From Heterohyrax brucei (lineage: Eukaryota; Chordata; Mammalia; Hyracoidea; Procaviidae), in the NCBI GenBank assembly GCA_028571685.1, contig CM053141.1, positions 75,377,833 through 75,441,832 on the forward strand: a DNA stretch of 64,000 nt. Reading direction: 5' to 3'. The translations under genes and the position numbers were made by a program. The notes below the pieces were generated by a model. It made no database searches, was not told the origin of the DNA, and saw nothing but the letters and a program-made list of their open reading frames with translations. Positions 55,479 through 64,000 of the stretch are shown here, piece after piece (within the stretch, counting starts at the first letter, position 1; every line of letters begins with the position of its first letter).

Positions 55479-56014
55479 CAACTTCTGACAAGTCTACAAA
55501 TCTAATTGTTCTAAGTGCTACATACCTCATTGTTCAATATCACTACAGTCACCTTTGAAGTACTACCCTTGCAAAGTTATGCACTGATGCCAGCACCTAG
55601 TTTACCTTTCCAAGCAATTTTAGAACTCTGTCTGGAATAGCCATTGCACACGGTGGCATGGTGGCAAGTTCGCAAACTTTAGGGAGTTTTTAGGCAGTAA
55701 ACAAATAACTGGATTGGAACACCCTCTCTACTCACCTGATCTGACCCACAGTGACATTTTTCTTTACCCAAAGATAAATGAAGTATTGAAGGGAAGACAT
55801 TTTGATGACATTCAGTTCATCAAGGGTAATACCACAACAGCGCTGATGGCCATTCCAGAAATAGAGTTCCAAAATTGTTTTGAAGGGTGGACCAGGTACT
55901 GACATCAGTGCATAACTCCCCAAGGGGAGTACTTTGAAGGTGACTACAGTGATTCAGCAATGAGGTATGCAGCACTTTTTCTAGGATGAGTTCGCAAACT
56001 TAATTGGCAGAACT
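55479..56014 (+). mobile_element. fold-back mariner derivative, copy 3
   Basis: Flanked by TA (55477-55478, 56015-56016). The left arm (about 55479-55651) is the reverse complement, imperfectly, of the right arm (about 55851-56014). The plus frame at 55714-55902 reads MEHPLYSPDLTHSDIFLYPK and INEVLKGRHFDDIQFIKGNT, ending EIEFQNCFEGWTRY: the mariner transposase C-terminus with the SPDL box. This is the copy with the most intact frame. An internal TIR-like motif (AAGTTCGCAAACTTT at about 55666-55680) repeats the outer end motif. Confidence 0.88.
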
Positions 56015-56017
56015 TAG

Positions 56018-56918
56018 AAGCCCATTGTTGCAGCCCCTATGTCAATTCACACTGTTCAGGGTCTTCTTCTTTTTTGGATGACCCTCTGCTCTACCAAGCA
56101 TGATGTCCTTCTCCAGGGATTGACCCTTCCTGACAATATCTCCAAACTATGTGAGGTGCAGTCTTGCTGTCTTTGCTTCCCAGGAGTGCTCTGGTAGTAG
56201 AACAGATCTGTTTGCTCTTTTAGCAGTTCATGGTACCTTCAATTTTCTTCTCCAACACCAAAATTCAAAGGCATCAATTCTTCTGTCTTTCCTGTTCACT
56301 GTTCATCTTTCATACGCATATGATGCAACTGAAAATACCATGGCTTGGGTCAGGTGCACCTTAGTCTTCAATGTGACATCTTTACTTTTTGATACTTTAA
56401 AGAGGTCCTTTACAGCAGATTTTGCCAATTCAATCCATCTTTCGATTTCTTGACTGCTGCTTCCATGAGTGTTGACTGTGGAGCAAAGTAAAATGAAATC
56501 CTTGACCACTTTAATCCTTTCTCCATTTTTTTATGTTGTTGCTTACTGGTCCAGTGGTGAGGATTTTTGTTTTCTTGATATTGAGGTGCAATCCATACTG
56601 AAGGCTATGGTCTTGGATCATTATCAGAATGATTTCAAATCCTCTTCACTTCCAGCAAGCAAGGTTGTGCTATCTGCATAACACAGGTTGTTAATGAGTC
56701 TTCCTCCAAACCTGATGCCTCTTCATATAGTCCAGTTTCTCAGATTACTTGCTCAGCATACAGATAAATAGGTATGGTGAAAGGATATAAGCCTGACACA
56801 CACCGCTCCTGACTTTAAACCATGCAGTGTGTCCTTGTTCTGTTTTCACAACTGCCTCTTGTTCCGTATGGAGGTTCCCTATGACCACAATTAAGTGTTC
56901 TGGAATTCCCATTCTCCC
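56018..56918 (-). mobile_element. RTE LINE fragment
   Basis: Minus-strand RTE covering the C-terminal and RT regions. In plus direction: CCATTGTTGCAGCCCCTATG, AAGCATGATGTCCTTCTCCA, GGCATCAATTCTTCTGTCTT. The minus frame at 56303-56509 has SSQEIERWIELAKSAVKDLF and SKSKDVTLKTKVHLTQAMVF. Truncated at both ends, with the 3' tail missing. Confidence 0.85.
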
Positions 56919-56924
56919 TTTCAT

Positions 56925-58778
56925 GAAAACTTAACCAGACATAGGTTCCATATAGTCAAACCATTGATTAAAACTCTTTTTCAAGGTAGGAATAAAAGGC
57001 TACTTTCTCTACCTGATAAAAAGAAATCATGAAAAACTGACAGATAATATCATATACAATGATGAAATAGTAAATTTCTCCCACCCCACAAGACTTAAAA
57101 CAAAGCATGAGTGGTCTTCCTCATCATGTTTATATAATATTGCATCAGAGGTCACAGCCAACATGAAAATGCAAGAAAAAATAAATAAAAAGCATGCAAT
57201 TTTTTAAAAAGGATGTGAAACTGTCCTACTTTAAGACAACTTAGTTGTATATCTAGAAAATTCCAAGGAATTTGCAAGGGGAAATAAGATCTAATTAGTA
57301 AGATCAGCAAATCAGTAAAATTATTCATAGCTACAACTGGAAAATGAAATAAAAATACATATAATTTATGATAACATCAAAAGTATAAAATATCTACAAA
57401 TAAATATAATAAAATAAATACACTTGTTCTACATTGAAAACTACAAAATATTGCTGAAATAAGTGTAAAAAGACCTAAACATAGAGGGCTCTATCACACT
57501 TGTGGGTTAGAAGACTGAATATTGTTAAATGTCAATTGCCCTCAAATTTATCTATAGGTTCAATGCACTTCCCCTTAAAATCCCATCAAGCTTTATTGTA
57601 AAATTGATAAACTGACTAACTAAAGTTTATATGAAAATGTAAAGAACCTGAAATAGCCAAAATAATCTTAAGAAAGAAGAAAGTTGGAGGACATTCATTA
57701 CCAGTTTTTAAAACTCACCACGAAGCTATAGTAATTGATAAAGTATGGTATTCACATAAGTATACACAAATAGATCACTGGAATTCAATACCAAAACCAG
57801 AAATGGACCCACATATATACAGTTAGTCACTTTTTGACAGAGTATCCCAATACAATTTAGTGAGGGAAAGGAAAGTTTTTTCAACAACTGGTGCTGGGAA
57901 AACCAGATAGCAATCTAAAAAAATGAACCTTGACCCGCTATCTCACACTGTACCCAAAAGTTAAATCAAGATGGAATGTAGGTCCCAACATAAAAGCTGA
58001 AACTATAAAACTCTTAAAAGAAAACATATAATATTTTTCCACCAGAGGGTAAGCTTAGATTTGTTACAGAATGCAAGAAAAAAAATTAACCATAAGATAA
58101 AAATTGATAAACTGGACTTCTACTCACCAAAAGCTGCCAAACTTAGAGAAAACATTTGCAACACATACATTTAACAAAAGAATAATCTTCAAAATATAAA
58201 AAGAACTACAAACTAAAAAGAAAACAACAGATAGCCTAATAAAAATGGTTGAAAGACTTGGACAGACACTTAACAAATAGAGTTTATGATGGTCAATAAA
58301 CATGTAACATAATGTTCAACATCACTAGCCAAAACGAACATGCAAACTAAAGCCACAGTGAGACACCACTATATATCCATTAGAATGGCTAAAATTTGAA
58401 AGACTGACCATGCAAAGTGTTGGCAAGGACATAGAGCAACAAAAACTCTCATACATTGCTAGTAGAAACATAAATTGGTATCAGCACTTTGAAAAACATT
58501 GGCAGTTTCTTATAAAGGTAAACATGCCTGGCTTATGATCCTGTAATTCCACTCCTATAAAATTACCCAAGAGAAATGAGAAAAAATATTCACAAAAAGA
58601 CTTGTACAAGAATGTTTATTGGCACTTTATTTACAGTAGCAGACATTTACAAACTATGCCAATATTCTCCTACTGTGAGAATAATTAAATTGTGGACAAT
58701 TCATACAGCAGAATTCTCAGTAATAAAAAGGAATGATACACACATAGATATGGATTAGTCTAAAAAACATTACATTAA
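56925..58778 (+). mobile_element. old L1M LINE, 3' part
   Basis: Ancient L1 ORF2 C-terminal and 3' UTR in plus orientation, frame lost. Landmarks: AATGATGAAATAGTAAATTT, AAAATCCCATCAAGCTTTAT, AATAGATCACTGGAATTCAA, CAACTGGTGCTGGGAAAACC, TATATCCATTAGAATGGCTA and GAATGTTTATTGGCACTTTA. Its 3' UTR type is different from that of the L1 copies at 5233, 24095 and 30970, so it is an older subfamily. Confidence 0.82.
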
Positions 58779-58783
58779 GAAAC

Positions 58784-60835
58784 CATTGCTGTTGTTAGGT
58801 GCCAAGGAGTTGGTCTGACTTGTAGCCACTCGGTGCCCTAGACAAGGAAACACTGCCCGTCCTGCAGCATCCTCACAGTCTTTGCTATGTTTGAGTCCAT
58901 TGTTGGAGTCACTGTGTCAGTCCATCTCATTGTAAGTCTTCTGATTTTTCTGGAACTCTCTATCTTTACTAAGCAATGATGTTCTTCTCCAGGGACTGGT
59001 CCCTTCTGATAACATGTCCAAAGTAAGCAAGACAAAGTCTCCCTGGCCTCTCTTCTAACGAGCATTCTAATTAGTTGCATCACTACAAGTGTACATACCA
59101 TTACTCCTGCCACTGTCACAGCGGGTGACACCAAAATGACCCTAACAGTGGTAGCAGCGGCTAGCTGGCGCTGCTGAGGAATGGACCACCAGATGGTGTC
59201 ACTACGCTTAATGTCACAGGTGACCCAGTGCAGTAACTCTTCACCCACCACCCTCTTCCTCTAACTCATCACCCAGCAGTTATGGAGTTGATAGTGCCCA
59301 CCCTTGAGCCGAGAGGAAGATTGCTCCACTGGGCAACAGGAAAGGGGAGGATCTGCGGGGAGCAAGAGAGGGTGAGACTTGGAGGCATGGGGCCACCTGG
59401 GGTGGCGCTTGGTTGGAGAGGATCCTGCCACTGGTTGGAGTGGCACATAAGTTACCACACTAGGTCACTTCAACCCTAGAAATGCCACTGATTCTGTCTG
59501 TACCTCTTTCAAGAAACATTTGTTCATTTTTATGGCAGTCCATAGTATATTCTGTATTCTTCAACAACACTGTAATTTGAAGGCATCAGCTATTCTTTAG
59601 TCTTTCTATTTATTGTCCAGCTTTCTTTCACAGGCACATCAAGTGACTGATGCTACCACAGCCTGGATCAGGTGCACCTTACTCCTCAGAGTGACATCTC
59701 TGCTTTTCAACACTTTTAAAAGGTTTTGGGCAGCAGATTTGCCCAATGAGCATGCCATCTGATTTCTTGACTGCTGCTTCCAAGGGCACTGATAGTGTTT
59801 CCAAGTAAAACGAAATTCTTAACCGCTTCAGTCTTTTCTCCATTTATCGTGACGTTGCTTATTGGTCCAGTTGTGAGGAATTGTGTTTTATGTTGAGATG
59901 TAACTTATACTGAAGGCTGCAGTCTTTGATCTTCATCAGTAAGTGCTTCAAGTCCTCTTATTTTGAGTAAGCAAGGTTGTGTCATCCACATATCTCATGT
60001 TGTTAATCAGTCTTTCTCCAATTCTGATGCCATGTTCTTCTTCATATTGTCTAGCTTCTGGGATTATTAGCTTAGTTTACAGATTGAATACATATGGTGA
60101 AAGGATACAACTCTAACACACAGCTGTCCTGATTTTAAATCACACACTATCCCTTGTTCTGTTTGAACAACGGCCTCTTGGTCTATGCACAGGGTCCTCA
60201 TGAGCACAGGTAAGTGTTCTGGAATTTCCATTCTTCACAATGTTATTCATAATTTTGTATGATCCACACAGCTGAATGCCTTAGCAAGTCAATAAAACAG
60301 AGGTAAACATCTTTCTGAATTCTCTGCTTTAAGGCCAGATTCATTTGACACCAGTCATGATTCCCTCATTTCATATCATCTTATACACAGACCTGTAGGA
60401 TATTGATCCTTGTGCTCTATTTCATTTTTGATCACTTCCAATTTTTCTTGATTTATACTTTATACATTCCACATGTTGATTACTAGTGGATGTTTGCAAC
60501 TATTTCTTCTCATTTTAAAGTGTTGCACATCAGCAAAGAAAGGTTTCCAAAATTTTATTACAACCATATCACCAAGATCAACTCTAAGAAGTCAGCTCTT
60601 CCCCAGTCTTATTTTGAGGGTCTTCCAACATGATGAGCTCATCTTCTTGCACTGTATCAGACAATGTTCCATTGTTGCTATCATAAGGTTTTCACTGGCC
60701 AATTTTTTCAGAAGTAGACTGTCTTCTTCCCTGTCTGTCTTAGTCTGGAAGCTCCATCGAAACCTGTCCTGTATGGGTGACCTGACTAGCATAGGAAATG
60801 CTTCTAGCATGCCACCAAACTGACAGATGACTGGC
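58784..60835 (-). mobile_element. RTE LINE, internally deleted, with GC-rich insert
   Basis: Minus-strand RTE from its 3' tail (TTGCTGTTGTTAGGTGCCAA) to the 5' UTR at about 60835. RT and C-terminal parts lie at 58850-60350. At about 60370 the sequence jumps to the early endonuclease and 5' UTR (GATCACTTCCAATTTTTCTT, TTCCACATGTTGATTACTAG), so over 1 kb of endonuclease and N-terminal RT is missing. An unrelated 415-bp block lies at about 59075-59488. The frame is broken. Confidence 0.82.
59075..59488. other. GC-rich insert of unknown identity inside RTE
   Basis: RTE reads up to GAGCATTCTA and resumes at ATTCTGTCTGTACCTCTTTC; between them lies about 415 bp that is clearly richer in G+C than its surroundings. 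It contains GCGGGTGACACCAAAATGAC, TAGCTGGCGCTGCTGAGG and CACTGGGCAACAGGAAAGG. No coding domain, LTR ends or SINE blocks were recognised. The ATTCT at both edges could be a target duplication. The 137-codon minus frame 58838-59251 spans the RTE-insert border and is spurious. Confidence 0.6.
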
Positions 60836-60885
60836 GGAGATACTATAAGAGCAGGCAAAATGAATTTATGGGAACAAAAACAAAC

Positions 60886-60980
60886 AAAATCCACTGCTGT
60901 CAATTGCAACTCATAGCAACTCTATAGGTCAGAATAGAACTGTTCAATGCATAGAGTTTGACTGGCAGATTCAAACTAGA
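60886..60980 (-). mobile_element. AfroSINE 3' part
   Basis: In plus direction: CCACTGCTGTCAATTGCAAC, AGCAACTCTATAGGTCAGAA, TAGAACTGTTCAATGCATAG. It carries the GGTCAG subtype motif. The head is missing. Confidence 0.82.
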
Positions 60981-60984
60981 ATAT

Positions 60985-62730
60985 GGAGATTCATTGGAAA
61001 GGATAATGGCAACATTCTAAGTCATATTTGGGGTCCTGGGTACATAAGTGCACACATTTTTTTTCAAAACACATATAACTGTGCATTTTTTCTGTATGTA
61101 ATTATATCTCAAGAAAAAATTAAAATTAAAAAATTAAAGTTAATGAGTGAATGAGTTAGAGAGTATTGAACAAATGATATTTTACTGAGGGCTACAGTAG
61201 TCAAATAAGGCCTCATAAAGAAATGACATTCACTAGATGTAAAAAGTGGGAAAGACTCTTGTTTGAGCGGGGAGAAACGAGAGGATAAGGAGATCTGAGC
61301 AAAGAAAGAAAAATATGAAAATACACATCTACTATTTTCCTTCTCCCTGCCATAATCAAAGCTTGAAGAGCAACTGAGAGACGTAAAAAGAACAGGCTCA
61401 TTAATCACTAATACAATGCCCCTGTGCATAGACTGGGATCTGAGAGTACTTGGATTGTTTCCACTCTGGATTCCACTAGGACACATGGCTTCTGGATGGA
61501 CTTTGCCTAAAGACGAGAAACATAAAAATGTATTTCTGAACATGAAAGAAATACATATTCTATCTACATTTTGTCTGAGATTTGCTCTGAACTCATGTAA
61601 CCTAGGGTTATTATCAACGTTTAAACATTTACTTCGAGAAAGAAAAAAAAAAAGGCATGTATTTGTAACCTCAAACTCTGTACCCTCAGGAGCTTAGGCC
61701 TTTTGCCAGTGTTCCGGTAGCGAAGTCAGGCACCACCAGCTCTAGATTAATTCAGACACTGCTGAATTCTAAGATGGAGCATAGATGTCCTGCTGGAAGT
61801 AAAATTCTTGTCTTATTAAAGATGTCGTTCCAGAAGCTATAAACAAACTTAGTGACAGACCCAGACTGCTGGAAGAATGCAGAGGTTCAATAAGACCAAA
61901 GGATTATGATGGTTTGGGGAAAGTACTAAAAAATACCTCCTGTTTCTGAATCTTTACAAGTAGAGCAAGCACAAATTTTAACTAATTAAATGAAATAGAT
62001 GAAGTATATATTTTGTAAAAATAGTTATGACACATTTTCCTAGTATTTTGTGGAAAATATTTAATTTTATCATCCAGAAGCTTCTGTCCCTCAGTTTTGG
62101 CCTTGCTTATCCACCACGTCATTGATGGGAGACAAAGGATAGTGAGAGAGAATATTTCCACTTTCTTCACTTTGGTCCAGGAGTTGGATTACAGTCAAGT
62201 GGTTCTAGAACTGTAGAATCAGCAGATTTATATTTTTAGAAGCAACTGGCAAAGTATATATGGAAAAGAGGTCAAAAGTGATAAAGGCAAAGTGTAGTCA
62301 ACTTGCAGTCACTTCCTTTCATAGTGTCATCTTACTTTGCAAGTGTTAAATTTGTAGGCATTTCTTGCCTCTCTTTAGACACAGGGAGTTCCAGCAGCTA
62401 GTGATTAAGTGATCAGCATGAGACAATCCAGCAAGTTATTACCAGCATTGAGAATCCAACCCTCCTAACTTCAAATCCGTTCTTCCTGCTACCATGAACC
62501 ACAATTGCTTCCTCTTTAATCAAGTGCAACTTATCGGGGTGTGTGGAAGTGAATCCTCAGAATTTAAACTACATTCTCCAAGAGTTTGAATTATGAGACT
62601 AAAATGCATTTTTTAAAACCATTCTTAAAAAAGACACTAGAATTTTACATTTAACAGCAATTGTTGTTTTCTATTCCTAGGTAAATATGTGATACAGTCT
62701 CATATGTATGCGTATCCATGTATTCAGGCA
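60985..62730. other. unclassified
   Basis: A 144-codon minus frame at 61109-61543 is Phe/Ser-rich and lacks any domain. No repeats are recognised over about 1.7 kb. Confidence 0.35.
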
Positions 62731-62734
62731 CTGG

Positions 62735-62822
62735 ACCTGACAGCGTCTCATTATGTTATACACAGGGTCACTGTGAGTCAGAACTAACTCGACCACATCT
62801 AACAGCAATTACAACAACTCCT
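62735..62822 (+). mobile_element. RTE 3' tail fragment
   Basis: ACCTGACAGCGTCTCATTAT, ACAGGGTCACTGTGAGTCAG, ACCACATCTAACAGCAATTA. Either a very short RTE copy or the end of a long RTE-derived SINE. Confidence 0.7.
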
Positions 62823-63021
62823 AAACTAATGAAGGAGACTCTCCAGAACTGAAGCGTACAACCTAAATGTCTCATTCAATGCCATGTACCAAATTAGAGG
62901 GACCAGACAGAGTCACAGTAAGGAAACTTGGTGTATTCATGCAAGAGAACAGACCACCTTTCAACCTGTTTATACACACACACCTACATAAATTAGATTG
63001 GTAGGCAGACAGACAGACTCA

Positions 63022-63172
63022 TAGCTGTTGCTGAGCTGACTCTGACTCATGGCAACTGTATGTACAACAGAATTAACTGTTACCTGGCCTTGCATCATCC
63101 TCACAGTTGCATTATATATATGTATGCCAAGCCAAGGCCAAGTGCCGTCAAGTCGGTTCCAACTCATGGCGT
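63022..63172 (-). mobile_element. two adjacent RTE 3' tail fragments
   Basis: In plus direction, TTGCTGAGCTGACTCTGACT, CATGGCAACTGTATGTACAA, TACCTGGCCTTGCATCATCC form one reversed RTE tail (63022-63112). A second shorter one follows (63136-63172, CCAAGTGCCGTCAAGTCGGT). Confidence 0.72.
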
Positions 63173-63203
63173 ATACATAATAAATTAATATACCTCATAA
63201 ATA

Positions 63204-63366
63204 TAAAAACCAGGGCTGTCAAGAAGATTGTGACCCATAGTGACCCTATAGATCAGAGTAAAACTGCTCCATAGAGTTTCCAAGGAGCACCTGGTGGATC
63301 TGAACTGCTGGCCTTTTGGTTAGCAGCCGTAGCACTTAACCACTACATCTCCAGGGTTTCCCCATG
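63204..63366 (-). mobile_element. AfroSINE, first of a side-by-side pair
   Basis: In plus direction: AAAACCAGGGCTGTCAAGAA, GACCCTATAGATCAGAGTAA, GAGTTTCCAAGGAGCACCTG, GGCCTTTTGGTTAGCAGCCG and CTCCAGGGTTTCC. Flanks are TCATAAATA (63195-63203) and TCATAAATA (63367-63375). Confidence 0.93.
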
Positions 63367-63375
63367 TCATAAATA

Positions 63376-63534
63376 CAAACTCATTGCGATCGAGTCAGGT
63401 CTGACTCACGGTGACCCTAGAGGTCAGTGTAGAACTGCCCCATAGAGTTTCCAAGGAGCACCTGGCAGATTTGAACTGCTGACCTTTGGGTTAGCAGATG
63501 TAGCACTTAACCCACTATGCCACCAGGGTTTCTA
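63376..63534 (-). mobile_element. AfroSINE, second of a side-by-side pair
   Basis: In plus direction: CTCATTGCGATCGAGTCAGG, CCTAGAGGTCAGTGTAGAAC, GAGTTTCCAAGGAGCACCTG, GACCTTTGGGTTAGCAGATG and CACCAGGGTTTCT. Flanks are TCATAAATA (63367-63375) and TCATAAATA (63535-63543). Among the best-preserved copies here, with intact CpGs. Confidence 0.94.
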
Positions 63535-63711
63535 TCATAAATATAGGTATCATAAATAGACAGATTTTTCATAAGAATAAACAGTAGGACAGTAGCCTTG
63601 TAAGTCAAATCATTCACTGTCTCAAGAAAAGAGTGTTCACATTCTCTTATCTTCCCCCTTAGCCTATCAACAACTCAACCCAGAGGAGTAAGCTCAGAGA
63701 GATTTCCTAAA

Positions 63712-63825
63712 ACAGTTCAAATCCACCAGGTACTCCCTGGAAACTCTATATGCCAGCTGACTCTTCTCAATAGTTTTGCTACGAGTCAGAATTGACTCAA
63801 AGACAAAGAGTTCAATTTCTGGGTT
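63712..63825 (+). mobile_element. AfroSINE, 5'-truncated
   Basis: CAGTTCAAATCCACCAGGTA, CTCCCTGGAAACTCTATATG, TACGAGTCAGAATTGACTCA AAGAC, then a T/G-rich tail (GGGTTTTTGTTTTGTTTTG). The tRNA-like head is missing. Confidence 0.88.
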
Positions 63826-64000
63826 TTTGTTTTGTTTTGTTTTCCTATCCTGGAGAAACTGGAAAGGAAACATCATACCTTAGTTTCCACATTGGATTCT
63901 GGGAGTAGAGGTTAACATGTATGAGCAGGGTCGCACATGTCATTCATGAGCTAACCCCATTTCCTGTAAGGGATGCATACTGAATTGTCAGCCACCCATC

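Noticed and set aside
54178-58778. One single L1 spanning 54178 to 58778 with inserts in the middle
   Set aside because: The 5' part has a younger-looking ORF1 and the 3' part an ancient L1M 3' end, and most of ORF2 is absent between the inserts, so two different elements are more likely.
58838-59251. 137-codon minus-strand frame that looks like a fusion protein
   Set aside because: It only joins the RTE C-terminal remnant to the GC-rich insert by chance of frame.
61109-61543. 144-codon minus-strand frame rich in Phe and Ser
   Set aside because: Low-complexity hydrophobic product from AT-rich DNA, no known family.

Overview
The window reads as nuclear DNA of a placental mammal of the Afrotheria, most likely an elephant or close relative. 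The evidence is repeat content. There are about 26 copies or fragments of AfroSINE (a tRNA-derived SINE limited to African-endemic mammals). There are many copies of an RTE-clade LINE related to BovB, ending in a short (CAA)n-like tail. L1 copies carry one shared 3' UTR type, and ancient mammal-wide MIR, MLT1 and old L1 relics are also present. I found no bacterial-style gene organisation, no CRISPR array and no convincing host exon. All open frames are short (148 codons at most) and either fall in repeats or show no recognisable domain. The region is best described as repeat-dense intergenic or intronic DNA.

Layout. 0-8 kb: an AfroSINE, an old MIR, a long SINE split by an unclassified repeat, and an RTE copy (4.5-7.6 kb) interrupted by a 2.2-kb L1. 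8-12 kb: a near full-length RTE holding two LTRs and one AfroSINE, with its 5' UTR inverted. 12.1-12.6 kb: the first of three fold-back mariner derivatives. 13-24 kb: LTR relics, MIRs and SINEs in otherwise unclassified DNA. 24-33 kb: an L1 3' end, a minus-strand RTE holding a SINE and an LTR, and an L1 3' end holding a SINE that itself holds an LTR. 33.6-35.1 kb: a dense AfroSINE cluster. 35-46 kb: mostly unclassified, with one more LTR and a few SINEs. 47-50 kb: the second mariner derivative, and a twin-primed RTE inside an old L1. 51-64 kb: SINEs, an L1 5' end with an ORF1 remnant, an LTR, the third mariner derivative, an RTE, an old L1, an internally deleted RTE carrying a GC-rich insert, and two SINEs placed side by side at one target site.

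The elements can be ordered in time by nesting. RTE copies are hosts for L1, LTRs and AfroSINEs, so those RTE copies are older. An AfroSINE sits in an L1 3' UTR and is itself the host of a later LTR. Target-site duplications that I could read support most of these insertions. The most distinctive signals are: (1) three mariner-derived elements with the same long palindromic structure and a retained transposase C-terminal frame; (2) two RTE copies with 5' inversions, one bracketed by a clean 9-bp duplication; and (3) a long SINE that looks built from the 5' UTR and 3' tail of the RTE itself. Family names rest on recalled consensus features, not on a database search, and boundaries are mostly good to about 5-20 bp.
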